A stretch of DNA of 60,999 bases from positions 1 to 60,999 of the forward strand of contig CABUAW010000008.1 in the NCBI GenBank assembly GCA_902489645.1. The letters run 5' to 3'. This document shows, one piece after another, positions 42,710 to 51,405 of the stretch (the first letter of the stretch is position 1; the number at the start of each line of letters is the position of its first letter). A model generated the notes under the pieces. That model was not told where the DNA came from. It did not search any database and worked only from the letters and a program-made list of their open reading frames with translations. Made by a program: the position numbers and the translations under genes. This stretch comes from an uncultured Lachnospiraceae bacterium (GTDB lineage Bacteria > Bacillota > Clostridia > Lachnospirales > Lachnospiraceae).

Positions 42710-43612
42710 CTATTCCCAAACATCTGCCGCGCTTGACTGTCCTTTGAAGGTCAGCTCCGGACTCTTTACAATAACCTTTGTTCTCGGCGGCACCGAACTT
42801 GTAATAAACGAACCGCCGGCAATCACAGATTCCTCACCGATAACCGTCTCACCGCCAAGAATCGTCGCACCGGAATAAATCGTTACATTATCCTTAATCG
42901 TCGGATGACGCTTAACCCCGGCCAACTGCTGGCCGCTTCGGGTGGAAAGCGCGCCGAGCGTAACGCCCTGATATAATTTTACATGATTGCCAATCCAAGT
43001 CGTCTCACCAATAACAACCCCCGTGCCGTGGTCGATGAAGAAATATTCGCCGATTGTCGCACCGGAATTGATATCGATTCCTGTCCGGCTATGGGCATGC
43101 TCCGTCATAATCCTCGGAATAAACGGCACATTCTTTATATAAAGCTCATGGGCTATACGATAGATAAAGATAGCATAAAGACCCGGATAGGAAAAAATAA
43201 TCTCTTCCTTGCTCTTCGCCGCAGGGTCGCCGTCATAACCGGCCTGCACATCCTTCAAAAGCAATCTTTGAATATGGGCCAGACGTCCGAAGAAATAGCT
43301 GCAGATTTCTTCAGCCTGGGCGGCAATCTCCTCCATGCTCTTATTTTCTTCATTCTGATAAGTCAAAGCAATCTCAATCTGCTGCTTCAAAACCACATAG
43401 ACCTCTGTTAATGTATTCCCGATAAAATACTCCGGCGCCGTATCCGTAATATTTTCCGTCCCAAAATACCCCGGAAACATAACTCTCCGAAGGTCCTTAA
43501 TGACGCCGATGATGGCGCCCCGGTTTGGCAGGTGCTTCCCGGTTTTTATAGCAAACGACTCTTCCGACATATAATACTGGGCTATCTCCCGGACAGTCCG
43601 CCCAATAGTCAT
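42710..43612 (-). CDS. Serine O-acetyltransferase (EpsC/CysE-type)
   Basis: About 300 aa. N-terminal helical domain; from about residue 190 the left-handed beta-helix with hexapeptide repeats (IDINSGATIGEYFFIDHGTG, then VVIGETTWIGNHVKLYQGV). It catalyses acetyl-CoA plus L-serine to O-acetylserine for cysteine synthesis. This longer form with the C-terminal hexapeptide tail matches EpsC. Start choice: ATG 43612 has GGAG at 8 nt; ATG 43630 is possible. The ATG at 43669 is ruled out because a TATAAT -10 box lies 3 bp upstream of it. Confidence 0.88.
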   Translation of the reverse strand: MTIGRTVREIAQYYMSEESFAIKTGKHLPNRGAIIGVIKDLRRVMFPGYFGTENITDTAPEYFIGNTLTEVYVVLKQQIEIALTYQNEENKSMEEIAAQAEEICSYFFGRLAHIQRLLLKDVQAGYDGDPAAKSKEEIIFSYPGLYAIFIYRIAHELYIKNVPFIPRIMTEHAHSRTGIDINSGATIGEYFFIDHGTGVVIGETTWIGNHVKLYQGVTLGALSTRSGQQLAGVKRHPTIKDNVTIYSGATILGGETVIGEESVIAGGSFITSSVPPRTKVIVKSPELTFKGQSSAADVWE

Positions 43613-43671
43613 CTTGAATTCTCCGTTCATAAATCTCTCATCCCCATTTCTGAATAATATCTTTAACATAT

Positions 43672-43677
43672 ATTATA
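43672..43677 (-). promoter_or_regulatory. -10 box for the serine acetyltransferase gene
   Basis: TATAAT on the minus strand, preceded by TTG (extended TTGTATAAT). Transcription is expected to start near 43665, which excludes a start codon at 43669. Confidence 0.6.
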
Positions 43678-43684
43678 CAAGAAA

Positions 43685-43706
43685 AAAGGGTTGTTTCCAA
43701 CCCTTT
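43685..43706 (-). terminator. Terminator of the MarR regulator gene
   Basis: AAAGGGTTG (43685-43693) and CAACCCTTT (43698-43706) form a 9-bp stem with a 4-nt loop, followed on the minus strand by six T. It overlaps the marR-type stop codon. Confidence 0.85.
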
Positions 43707-44124
43707 AAATATCTACACCGGCTAATACTCTTAAATGAGACTTTAACGACTCGCATTCGTCTTCAGAAAACACCGCCATAACTTCGTTGTTGACCTCTTC
43801 AACTGCGCTCAATACGTCCTTTTCCAGACTTGCACCCTTCTCTGTCACAAGCACCTGAATAAATCGCCTATCCTCTTTACTGATGCTTCTCTCGATTAAG
43901 CCTTTTTTCTCCATCCGCTCCAGAATCCCGGATATCGTGGAGTTTTCCAATTTGAGCCTCTCGGCAATCTCCTTTGGACTCCTTCTATCGTTTTCCCATA
44001 AACAATACAAAACCGCATACTGAATCGGAGTAATGTCAAACGCTGAAAGCCTTTCAGTCATTTTCAAAAAAACAGAATGTTGCGCCGTGGTCAATAAGTA
44101 ATTCACACATTCCTCCAGCTGCAC
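43705..44124 (-). CDS. MarR-family transcriptional regulator
   Basis: About 139 aa. MarR fold: helices around QYAVLYCLWENDRRSPKEIA, the recognition helix in LENSTISGILERMEKKGLIE and a wing ending DRRFIQVLVTEKG. The GTG at 44124 is 8 nt after GGGAG; a GTG at 44133 almost abuts that SD. It is divergent from the crotonase gene across a 317-bp gap with good promoters for both, so control of the crt-pct-gntP operon is likely. The ligand is unknown (possibly an acyl-CoA or phenolic acid). Confidence 0.88.
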   Translation of the reverse strand: MQLEECVNYLLTTAQHSVFLKMTERLSAFDITPIQYAVLYCLWENDRRSPKEIAERLKLENSTISGILERMEKKGLIERSISKEDRRFIQVLVTEKGASLEKDVLSAVEEVNNEVMAVFSEDECESLKSHLRVLAGVDI

Positions 44125-44157
44125 CTGTTTCACTCCCTTTCTATTACCTATTTATTA

Positions 44158-44186
44158 AAGATAAATGTTTTTCGACGCATTGTCAA
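44158..44186 (-). promoter_or_regulatory. Promoter of the MarR regulator gene
   Basis: On the minus strand TTGACA (44181-44186), 17-bp spacer, TATCTT (44158-44163). Confidence 0.65.
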
Positions 44187-44325
44187 TCATTTTTACTTTT
44201 TTTTACATCATTTTTTCTTTTTGAATTCCTTTGAATTCAATCGAATCGTGAAAAATGTCCAAAAAATTCCTATTTTTTTCTATGTACAAAACTTGAATTT
44301 TGCCATTTTTTTAACGTAAAAATCA
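44187..44325. other. A+T-rich part of the marR-crt divergent region
   Basis: Between the two promoters the sequence is A+T-rich with repeated TTGAATT (44221, 44232 and 44292 areas) and no open frame. It could hold UP elements or regulator sites; nothing specific is supported. Confidence 0.4.
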
Positions 44326-44354
44326 TTGACTTTAATATACACCGGTGTTATAAT
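44326..44354 (+). promoter_or_regulatory. Strong sigma-A promoter of the crotonase operon
   Basis: TTGACT (44326-44331), 17-bp spacer, TATAAT (44349-44354). The spacer contains the palindrome ACCGGT. Expected leader length is about 80 nt. Confidence 0.85.
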
Positions 44355-44371
44355 TTTTGTATAGTAATTAG

Positions 44372-44406
44372 CATGCAAATTTTTATTACGGCAAGCGATT
44401 TGCATG
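44372..44406. promoter_or_regulatory. Inverted repeat in the crotonase leader, candidate operator
   Basis: CATGCAAAT (44372-44380) and ATTTGCATG (44398-44406) are perfect inverted repeats 17 bp apart, just after the predicted transcription start. As DNA it could be a repressor site (roadblock); as RNA a 9-bp hairpin. Confidence 0.55.
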
Positions 44407-44441
44407 AATTTAACTATCAAATATTTTTAGGAGGCGACATT

Positions 44442-45218
44442 ATGAACAATTTATTAATGGAAGTCGAAAACGAAATCGCAGTGGTAACTATCAATCGTCC
44501 AAAGGCATTAAACGCTTTGAACACAGAAACAATCGTTGAACTTAACGAATGCCTGAAAGAAATCGAAGCAAGAGATGACATCAAAGTTGTTATCTTAACA
44601 GGTTCCGGACAGAAATCCTTCGTAGCTGGTGCTGATATCTCCGAAATGGTTAACCAGAACCCAGTTGAAGGCCGTGCTTTCGGTCTTAAAGCTAAAGAAG
44701 CTTTCGGAAGACTTGAAAACATGCGTCAGGTTACAATCGCAGCAGTTAACGGATTTGCTTTAGGCGGCGGATGCGAAATCTCCATGTCCTGTGACTTCCG
44801 TGTAGCATCTGAAAACGCTAAATTTGCTCAGCCTGAAACAGGTCTTGGTATCATCCCAGGCTTCGGCGGAACACAGAGACTCCCTCGTTTAGTAAACAAA
44901 GGTATCGCTAAAGAAATGATTTACACATGCGATATGATTAGCGCTCAGAGAGCATACGAAATCGGTCTTGTTAACCATGTTGTATCTCAGGAAGAACTGA
45001 TTGACTTCTGTAAGAAGATTGCAGCTAAGATTATCGACAAGGGCAGCTACGCTGTTTCTATCGCTAAACAGGCTATCAACATGGGTCTTGATATGGACCT
45101 TAACAACGGCTTATCTCTGGAAGCTAACTTATTTGGTCTTACAATGTCCACAAATGACAAAAAAGAAGGTATGACAGCATTCCTTGAAAAACGCGGCAGA
45201 ACATTAACAGATTTCTAA
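44442..45218 (+). CDS. crt: Crotonase / short-chain enoyl-CoA hydratase (3-hydroxybutyryl-CoA dehydratase type)
   Basis: 258 aa. Catalytic glutamates Glu112 (ALGGGCEIS) and Glu132 (FAQPETGLGIIPGFGGTQRL) and the oxyanion-hole segment SFVAGADISEM are intact. In butyrate-forming clostridia it hydrates or dehydrates between crotonyl-CoA and 3-hydroxybutyryl-CoA. Start at 44442, with AGGAGGCGACATT upstream. Codons such as GCT, ACA and GGT dominate, unlike the GCC/CCG-rich neighbours, suggesting high expression. It heads the operon crt-pct-gntP, divergent from a MarR gene; the partner genes thl and hbd are not in this window. Confidence 0.93.
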   Translation: MNNLLMEVENEIAVVTINRPKALNALNTETIVELNECLKEIEARDDIKVVILTGSGQKSFVAGADISEMVNQNPVEGRAFGLKAKEAFGRLENMRQVTIAAVNGFALGGGCEISMSCDFRVASENAKFAQPETGLGIIPGFGGTQRLPRLVNKGIAKEMIYTCDMISAQRAYEIGLVNHVVSQEELIDFCKKIAAKIIDKGSYAVSIAKQAINMGLDMDLNNGLSLEANLFGLTMSTNDKKEGMTAFLEKRGRTLTDF

Positions 45219-45278
45219 TTTGATTTATATCTCTCAGAAAAACGTTAATTATTACATACACTAGGAGGCTTACATACA

Positions 45279-46832
45279 ATGGCGAAAGTAAAAATTATCA
45301 CAGCGGCCGAAGCTGCTGCTCAGGTTCCGGACGGAGCGGTCATCAACACCGAAGGTTTTGTTCAGGCCGGACTTTCCGAAACATTAAACAGAGCGTTGGA
45401 ACAGAGATTCCTTGAGACAGGACATCCAAAGGATTTAACTATTTTCACCGTTGCTGGACAGGGTGCTGGCGCTGGTACCGGTTCTGACCATTTTGCGCAT
45501 GAAGGCATGGTTAAACGTCTGATTGCCGGTCACTACAACCTGGCTCCAACACTTCGTACTATGGCTATCGAAGGCAAAATCGAAGCTTACAATCTGCCAC
45601 AGGGTACTATGGCTCAGATGATTCGTGATGCTGCCGGTAAACGTTTAGGTACATTAACTCATGTCGGTTTGAATACATACGTTGACCCTCGTATCGAAGG
45701 CGCTAAGGTCAATGCCAACACAACCGAAGATATTGTTAAACTTGTTGAAATCGAAGGCGAAGAAAAACTTCTCTTCAAATCCCAGCCATTAGATGTTGTA
45801 TTTGTCCGCGGTACATACGCTGACGAATCCGGCAATATTACCCTAGAAAAAGAATGCTGTACGCTTGACGCCACTTCTCTTGCACAGTGTGCAAAGAACA
45901 ACGGCGGTAAAGTATTCGTTCAGGTAGAAAAAGTTGTCGCTAATGGCAGTCTTGACCCAAGACTCGTTAAGATTCCTGGCATCTATGTTGATGCAGTTAT
46001 CATCGCCGAAGAAGATGATAACGCTCAGATTTACAAACAGGAATACGATGGTTCTATGACCGGTGATTTCCGCGTTCCTCTTGGTTCTCTTGAAGCTCCA
46101 AAGCTGGATGCCAAGAAAATCATTGCACGCCGTGCAGCTATGGAATTGCAGAAGGGCGCTGTTGTGAACCTTGGTATCGGTGTTCCTGAATTCGTATCGG
46201 CCGTTGCAAACGAAGAAGGTATCGGCGATTGGATGACGTTAACTGTAGAAGCTGGTCCTGTCGGTGGTGTTCCTCAGGGCGGTTCCCGTTTTGCAGGTTC
46301 TGTAAACGTTGACTGTATCCTCGACCAGCCATATCAGTTCGACTTCTATGATGGCGGCGGTATTGACCAGGCTTTCCTCGGCCTTGCACAGGTCGATGAA
46401 AAGGGTAACCTGAATGTAAGTAAATTCGGCGGCCGTATCGCTGGCTGCGGCGGATTTATTAATATTTCCCAGAACGCTAAGAAAGTTTACTATCTTGGTA
46501 CATTCACAACCGGCGGTCTTAAGATTGCTACAGGTGATGGAAAACTGGAAATTACTCAGGAAGGTAAAGCCAAGAAATTTATCAAAGAAGTTGAACAGAT
46601 TACATTCTCCGGTACATACGCTGCCAAAATCGGTCAGCCAGTAGTATATATTACTGAGAGAGCTGTATTTGAACTTCGTCCGGATGGTGTTTACTTAACA
46701 GAAGTTGCACCTGGTATTGATTTACAGACTCAGGTTCTCGACCTCATGGATTTCGCTCCAAAGATGGATGGCGAGCCAAAATTAATGGACGCTCGTCTCT
46801 TCAAAGACGAAATTATGGGTCTTGCTGAATAA
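45279..46832 (+). CDS. pct: Acyl-CoA:acetate CoA-transferase, propionate CoA-transferase type
   Basis: 517 aa, fused alpha-beta CoA-transferase of family I. The catalytic glutamate that forms the glutamyl-CoA thioester is Glu324 in TVEAGPVGG; the N-terminal domain carries FTVAGQGAGAGTGSDH. Pct enzymes move CoA among acetyl-, propionyl-, lactyl-, butyryl- or hydroxybutyryl-CoA. It is 60 nt after crt with a good SD (AGGAGG). With crt and a carboxylate permease, it probably activates an imported hydroxy- or short-chain acid or releases the product acid. Exact acyl specificity is not predictable. Confidence 0.92.
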   Translation: MAKVKIITAAEAAAQVPDGAVINTEGFVQAGLSETLNRALEQRFLETGHPKDLTIFTVAGQGAGAGTGSDHFAHEGMVKRLIAGHYNLAPTLRTMAIEGKIEAYNLPQGTMAQMIRDAAGKRLGTLTHVGLNTYVDPRIEGAKVNANTTEDIVKLVEIEGEEKLLFKSQPLDVVFVRGTYADESGNITLEKECCTLDATSLAQCAKNNGGKVFVQVEKVVANGSLDPRLVKIPGIYVDAVIIAEEDDNAQIYKQEYDGSMTGDFRVPLGSLEAPKLDAKKIIARRAAMELQKGAVVNLGIGVPEFVSAVANEEGIGDWMTLTVEAGPVGGVPQGGSRFAGSVNVDCILDQPYQFDFYDGGGIDQAFLGLAQVDEKGNLNVSKFGGRIAGCGGFINISQNAKKVYYLGTFTTGGLKIATGDGKLEITQEGKAKKFIKEVEQITFSGTYAAKIGQPVVYITERAVFELRPDGVYLTEVAPGIDLQTQVLDLMDFAPKMDGEPKLMDARLFKDEIMGLAE

Positions 46833-46857
46833 TCAAACACATTTTATAAGTGCCATC

Positions 46858-46890
46858 AAAAGGGATGGGTTTTTGACCCTCCCTTTTTTT
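46858..46890 (+). terminator. Terminator between pct and the permease gene
   Basis: AAAAGGGATGGGT and ACCCTCCCTTTT pair with one mismatch around TTTTG, followed by a T run. Readthrough or a second promoter must feed the permease gene 57 bp downstream. Confidence 0.75.
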
Positions 46891-46946
46891 GGGCAAAAAT
46901 TTCAAAATAAGATAAGATAATATAACCTTAAGGGGGCCAATTTGTT

Positions 46947-48254
46947 ATGAATCTTGGTATTTTAGTATTAGTTCTCGCATTACTTTTGTTTGGCTTATTG
47001 GCATTCAAACAGATTAATGCATTAATCCTGGCACCATTAGTAACTATTTTCGTCATCGTTTGCTCTGGCCTGCCGATTCTTGAAAGTTTAAAAACACTTT
47101 TCATGCCGGCCGCTTCCGATTACGTAACCAGTTATTTCCTGACATTCTTCGTTGGTGCATTGTTCGGAGCTGTTTACCAGCATACGGGCGCTGCCGAGTC
47201 CATTTCCAAGACTCTGGCCGGTCTGTGTAAAGGTAAATTTGTTGCACCAATTATTATGACTATCACAGGTATTCTTACCTACGGTGGTGTTAGTGGTTTC
47301 GTAGTATTCTTCGTAATCTACCCAATCGCTTTGAACATGTTCAAAGAAGCAAACCTTACCCGTCGTCTTATCCCGGGCGCTATCTCTGCTGGTTGCTGGA
47401 CATGGTCCATGTATGGTCCTGGTTCACCTTCCATCCAGAACGTTATCGGTATGAACAGTCTGGGAACACCTTCCACGGCTGCTCTTGTTCCTTCTGTAAT
47501 CGCTACAGTTGCGACATACATCCTGATTTTCGTATGGTTGGAAATGAGAGGCCGCAGTTTCTCCAAGAAAGGTATCGTATTCGACGACAGCAGCCTGAAA
47601 TTCCAGTTGTCTCCTGAAGAGATGGCTATGGACGAAGACAAGGACCTTCCAAACTTCTGGGTTGCCATGGTTCCTATCGTTGCTATCCTGGTTGCATTCA
47701 ACGGATTCAGACTTCCGGTTGAAACCGCCGTATTCCTCGGTGTTGCCTTAGCTACAATCCTTATGTGGAACCGTGTTAAAGGTCTTAATGCCTGGATTGC
47801 AGTATTCAACGAAGGTGCTGCCAACTCCGGTGTATCCATCCTGAACACAGCTATCGTCGTTGGTTTCGGTGGTGTCGTAAAACAGACTCAGGGCTTCGCA
47901 GATTTGGTTTCTGTATTGAAGACATTTAATATGCCTGCACTTGTATTCGTTATGATTACAGTTGCTATCTGTGCCGGTGCCTGTGGTTCTGCTTCCGGTG
48001 GTATGGGTGTTGCATTCAACGCTTTAACAGATACATATATTGAGTTGGGCGCCAGTCTTGAACACGTTCACCGTATTGCTACAATCGCAGCCGGTACTCT
48101 GGACAGCTTGCCGCACCAGGGTGCTCAGATTACATTGCTTGGTATCTGTAAGCTGACACATAAAGAAGCTTACTTCGATATCTTCGTAACTCAGATTGTT
48201 ATTCCGTTTATCGCTTGCTTTATCTTCATTATTTTTGCATCGATGGGATTATAG
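46947..48254 (+). CDS. GntP-family carboxylate permease
   Basis: 435 aa with about 12 to 14 membrane segments, no signal peptide. GILTYGGVSGFVVFFVIYP is the GntP signature; LDSLPHQGAQITLLGI near the C-terminus is another conserved block. GntP members carry gluconate and other short hydroxy-acids with protons; in Bacillus and others related proteins accompany 3-hydroxybutyrate or acetoacetate genes. Here the neighbours crt and pct suggest transport of a C3-C4 (hydroxy)acid. SD AAGGGGG. Shares the high-expression codon style. Confidence 0.88.
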   Translation: MNLGILVLVLALLLFGLLAFKQINALILAPLVTIFVIVCSGLPILESLKTLFMPAASDYVTSYFLTFFVGALFGAVYQHTGAAESISKTLAGLCKGKFVAPIIMTITGILTYGGVSGFVVFFVIYPIALNMFKEANLTRRLIPGAISAGCWTWSMYGPGSPSIQNVIGMNSLGTPSTAALVPSVIATVATYILIFVWLEMRGRSFSKKGIVFDDSSLKFQLSPEEMAMDEDKDLPNFWVAMVPIVAILVAFNGFRLPVETAVFLGVALATILMWNRVKGLNAWIAVFNEGAANSGVSILNTAIVVGFGGVVKQTQGFADLVSVLKTFNMPALVFVMITVAICAGACGSASGGMGVAFNALTDTYIELGASLEHVHRIATIAAGTLDSLPHQGAQITLLGICKLTHKEAYFDIFVTQIVIPFIACFIFIIFASMGL

Positions 48255-48263
48255 AATCTGCAG

Positions 48264-48304
48264 AAGCGTCCGTAAAATCTTCGGATTTTGCGGACGCTTT
48301 TCTA
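48264..48304 (+). terminator. Strong Rho-independent terminator with TTCG tetraloop
   Basis: AAGCGTCCGTAAAATC (48264-48279) pairs with GATTTTGCGGACGCTT (48284-48299) around a TTCG loop, with one internal mismatch, followed by TTTTCT. Ends the crt-pct-gntP operon; it also faces the convergent DUF1847 gene. Confidence 0.92.
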
Positions 48305-48321
48305 TCTCCTGTTCTTCGCAA

Positions 48322-48954
48322 TCATTTAAATAATTTCTTCTGATAATAGGACTCTGCATTATAGAGTACGGCTGCCGGATTATGTCCGGTCACTCGGTCT
48401 TTAACCACCATCGTTGTCGTTAAGCCTTCCACGTATTTATAAAATAAACTATCATGACCAACACAAAGTCCCATAACGATATTCAAATCCGTCTTTGCTT
48501 CATTTAAAAGCTTGGCCTGCAGAATCGGATTACACATATTTACACCAACAGCACAACATTCCTCCCGGATTCCCACAGATGTTTTCGGCCGGGCGCCAAC
48601 TTTGCAGCCAATACCATACACTTCAAATCCATGATGCCGCAAAATCTTCGTCAACATCCGTGTCTCTCGAATCAAGCCAACGCAGGTTGCAATACCTATC
48701 TTTTTAAAGCCCATTCGTTTTGCAAACTCAATCGTCTCTTCAACCCGGGTCAGCCGGCCGTATCCCTCATATTCCACATCGGCGGCCTGAACCATTATAT
48801 TATGATTCTCCGGTTCATTGTAAGCCGCCATAGCCTCTTCCTTTACCTTTGCATCCAGATGGGTTGTCAGACAAAATGCCGGATAGCTCTTATCTCCCAG
48901 ATTACAATTTGTCACTCCGCAATCGCCGCAGCTTAAATTCTTTGTTCCGCACAT
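48322..48954 (-). CDS. DUF1847 cysteine-rich protein
   Basis: 210 aa with 15 cysteines. N-terminal MCGTKNLSCGDCGVTNCNLG (Cys2, 9, 12, 17) resembles a metal or Fe-S site, and further cysteines occur in ATCVGL, IGCKVG, EECCAVGVNMCNP and GLCVGHD. The pattern is that of the DUF1847 family, common in anaerobes and of unknown function, possibly metal-binding. Cytoplasmic. No operon partner: it is convergent with the GntP gene. Confidence 0.85.
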   Translation of the reverse strand: MCGTKNLSCGDCGVTNCNLGDKSYPAFCLTTHLDAKVKEEAMAAYNEPENHNIMVQAADVEYEGYGRLTRVEETIEFAKRMGFKKIGIATCVGLIRETRMLTKILRHHGFEVYGIGCKVGARPKTSVGIREECCAVGVNMCNPILQAKLLNEAKTDLNIVMGLCVGHDSLFYKYVEGLTTTMVVKDRVTGHNPAAVLYNAESYYQKKLFK

Positions 48955-49083
48955 AACTTTCTACCTCTTTCTTTTATCCTGTTTTCTTGTCTCTATTGTA
49001 ATACAGTTATTTTTCTGCGTCCACTTCAAAAACTTCAACAAACTGTTTCAAAAATTTCAATCTTAAAATTTAATTTATTTTAA

Positions 49084-49371
49084 AAAATCGCAGGCCCGGA
49101 TTTTCATTTAAAAACCATTTTTTCGATAAATGACCCATATACCATCACCCACATGGTGACGAAGGGTCTGGACCTTGGTTTTGTCGTTGAAAATTCGAGC
49201 CTTTATACAGCAAATATTAAACTTTTAAAAGTTACGGACCTTAACTTCTTTCATCCAATCTATATGGTCTGGAAGGACAACGTCTATATGTCCCCGGCCG
49301 CAAACGCCCTGCGGGAATATGCTCTCTGCCACCGCAGCCTGCGCACCCCGTATATCCGTCCGACGTTTTGA
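49084..49371 (+). pseudogene. Remnant of a LysR-family regulator (C-terminal part only)
   Basis: The open frame from 49084 reads DFHLKTIFSINDPYTITHMV, then TKGLDLGFVVENSSLYTANI, FFHPIYMVWKDNVYMSP and NALREYAL, which is the end of a LysR substrate-binding domain. About 95 codons remain; the frame is closed by TAA at 49081 and the preceding 125 bp is A+T-rich without any trace of the HTH. The ATG at 49153 has no SD. It is therefore a decayed gene, possibly once the regulator of the adjacent crt or DUF1576 genes. A distinct new regulator fragment is unlikely. Confidence 0.75.
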
Positions 49372-49379
49372 CGGGCAGC

Positions 49380-50753
49380 TCAGCTTTTAACCTTCATGTG
49401 CGGAAAATGATGCTCCAAAACAGGTATCAGAATCAATGCTGTAATCCCTGCGCTGAAACCGCCGTTGAACAGCATAAAACCGCCATGAATGGCCGCTGTG
49501 GACGTACATATGGAGGCGCCGATAATTCCGGCGGCCATGCCCGCGCGCCAGCCATAACGTCCGGCTATCGGAGCCAGCCCGGTGGCGAAGGCCACTCCGT
49601 TAATATATCCTTGGGTGGAAAGTGTCCAGGGCGCTTCCTGACCATGCATGGCACACATTACCGTGACAAACATCGACAATACGGCATACCCGGCAAAAAT
49701 CGGCCATGTATTTTTCGGATGCTGGCCAACGGCCGCAAAAGTGACGGCCGCAAATATGGCGCCGACAGTCGGGCCCGTAAACGCCACGCCCTCGGTCAGC
49801 AGCATAATCAAATTCATGTAGCCGAGTACCATAAAACCATAGATGCCAAAATTGATAAAGCACAGCGGCATACCGTACTTATCCGCAAAATTTGAACGGT
49901 GCCCCGTTTCCCGAATCAGACGGCCGTATCCTCCGAAGCTTTTCCCATTCAAAATAAATCCGGCCGCCAGAGCCGCTCCAAAAATAAAAATGAATACCAG
50001 ATTGGCAAAAAGCCAGTTTGATTCTCCAACGCCGTCATAAAACCGATTATTTAACGCTACAGGTCCCGAAGATTCAAGTCCCATGGTTTTATATAGAAAG
50101 GCATATAAAAACCCTCCTACGAGGCCAAATGCAAGCCCTCCATTGTACAGATTATATCCCTTGTGCATCCACAGAGCGCCTTCCAACATACCCGGCAGAA
50201 CCATTCCGGCCGCCAGACCGATAAAGACTGTGGCCACTATCCGAATCAAATTAATTTTCATATTACCCACGGTAAATTCGGCTTCTATCGGATAACGGAG
50301 AAGCACTTCGCTCACAAGGGGACCAAACGCCATCGAAAACATCGCAATGTGCAGGTGTTCCCTAAAATCTTTTTTCTTATAACAATAGTAAAGAATAACA
50401 CCTATGTAGCACGGCCATATATTCAGAAAATTCATTCCGTAAAAGCAATGGGCAACTAAAAGTAAATAACCGGCCAGGAACGACGCATTGGTTTTTGCCC
50501 TGCAAAGAACCGTAATCAACAGACATGTCAGACTGCAAATTCCCGCATTAAAAAAAGTGCCGCTGACGCCGCCGATGCCAAAATAGTCTGTAATTAAAGG
50601 ACAGGGGGATAACAGAATCTGATACCATCCCCGAAGGCATCCCTCAAGACCACCGCTAAAGGTTGTTGATACGGCGGCCGCCGCCATCAGGGTAAGTCCC
50701 AATCCCAAACACAACGCCTTAATTAATTTATCATTCGTATTCAAATCCTTCAT
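49380..50753 (-). CDS. DUF1576 polytopic membrane protein
   Basis: 457 aa with about 11 to 12 membrane segments and no signal peptide. Hydrophobic stretches include ALCLGLGLTLMAAAAVS, AGICSLTCLLITVLC and IYGFMVLGYMNLIMLLT. The pattern, including EGALWMHKGYNLYNGGLAFG, matches DUF1576, an uncharacterised family. SD GAGGTGGAAATCAGTT. It stands alone between the LysR remnant and a divergent VanZ-like gene. A transporter role is plausible from topology but not shown. Confidence 0.82.
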   Translation of the reverse strand: MKDLNTNDKLIKALCLGLGLTLMAAAAVSTTFSGGLEGCLRGWYQILLSPCPLITDYFGIGGVSGTFFNAGICSLTCLLITVLCRAKTNASFLAGYLLLVAHCFYGMNFLNIWPCYIGVILYYCYKKKDFREHLHIAMFSMAFGPLVSEVLLRYPIEAEFTVGNMKINLIRIVATVFIGLAAGMVLPGMLEGALWMHKGYNLYNGGLAFGLVGGFLYAFLYKTMGLESSGPVALNNRFYDGVGESNWLFANLVFIFIFGAALAAGFILNGKSFGGYGRLIRETGHRSNFADKYGMPLCFINFGIYGFMVLGYMNLIMLLTEGVAFTGPTVGAIFAAVTFAAVGQHPKNTWPIFAGYAVLSMFVTVMCAMHGQEAPWTLSTQGYINGVAFATGLAPIAGRYGWRAGMAAGIIGASICTSTAAIHGGFMLFNGGFSAGITALILIPVLEHHFPHMKVKS

Positions 50754-50852
50754 AACTGATTTCCACCTCTATTGTTGATTTTTTCTCATCGTCAGCGTAT
50801 GATAAAAAGCAAAGACTCTATATTATACTACTTAAGGACAGGTGATGAATCA

Positions 50853-51395
50853 ATGAAACGTTTTGTATTTTTTCTAATAAAACCTTTTTCATTTGTGCCA
50901 ATGTTGGCAATGATGCTGCTTATTTTTTCTTTCTCCGCCCAAACCGGCGTGGACTCGGGACAACTCAGCCACAGAATCAGTTGTAAAATTGTAGAGATTG
51001 GCGGCCAGATTTTGGATAAATCTTTGGAGGACTGGCAAATCGAAGCCTACGCGGAGCGAATCGAAGGGCCGGTACGTAAATTGGCCCATATGACCGAATA
51101 TTTTGTTCTGGCCATTACGGTTGCTCTTCCTTTTTATTTCTACGGTCTCAGAGGTTTTCCTCTGCTCTTGGTGGCCGGAATTATATGTGTTGGATTTGCC
51201 TGTACGGATGAATATCACCAATCTTTTGTGGCCGGGCGCGGCCCCTCTGTACGGGATGTCTGCATCGACAGTGTCGGCGCCTTTTTCGGCATTATATTCG
51301 TGCGTATCGTTTGCTGGACGCTGCTCGCCCCTTCCAGGGCCATGAAACGCCGTAAACGGCGCGCTATGCAAAAGCGCCGGCAAATTGGCCGATAA
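50853..51395 (+). CDS. VanZ-like family membrane protein
   Basis: 180 aa with an N-terminal segment (FVFFLIKPFSFVPMLAMMLL), three further hydrophobic segments and the VanZ-like motifs KLAHMTEYFVLA and TDEYHQSFVAGRGPSVRDVC. A basic C-terminal tail (KRRKRRAMQKRRQ) lies inside. The family is named for teicoplanin-resistance VanZ, but most members have no known role in resistance. AGGTGAT precedes the ATG at 50853; the upstream in-frame ATG lacks support. Ends in a very strong terminator. Confidence 0.85.
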   Translation: MKRFVFFLIKPFSFVPMLAMMLLIFSFSAQTGVDSGQLSHRISCKIVEIGGQILDKSLEDWQIEAYAERIEGPVRKLAHMTEYFVLAITVALPFYFYGLRGFPLLLVAGIICVGFACTDEYHQSFVAGRGPSVRDVCIDSVGAFFGIIFVRIVCWTLLAPSRAMKRRKRRAMQKRRQIGR

Positions 51396-51405
51396 CCGCT
51401 TAGGA

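Noticed and set aside
43613..43669. Upstream ATG (43669) as start of serine acetyltransferase
   Set aside because: It lies 3 bp from a TATAAT -10 box, so it would fall before or at the transcription start.
44187..44325. Riboswitch in the marR-crt gap
   Set aside because: The region lies upstream of the crt promoter and is simple A+T-rich DNA; no known riboswitch core was recognised.
49153..49371. 72-codon frame as an independent small gene
   Set aside because: The similarity continues upstream of the ATG in the same frame to LysR sequence, showing that it is the end of a decayed larger gene.
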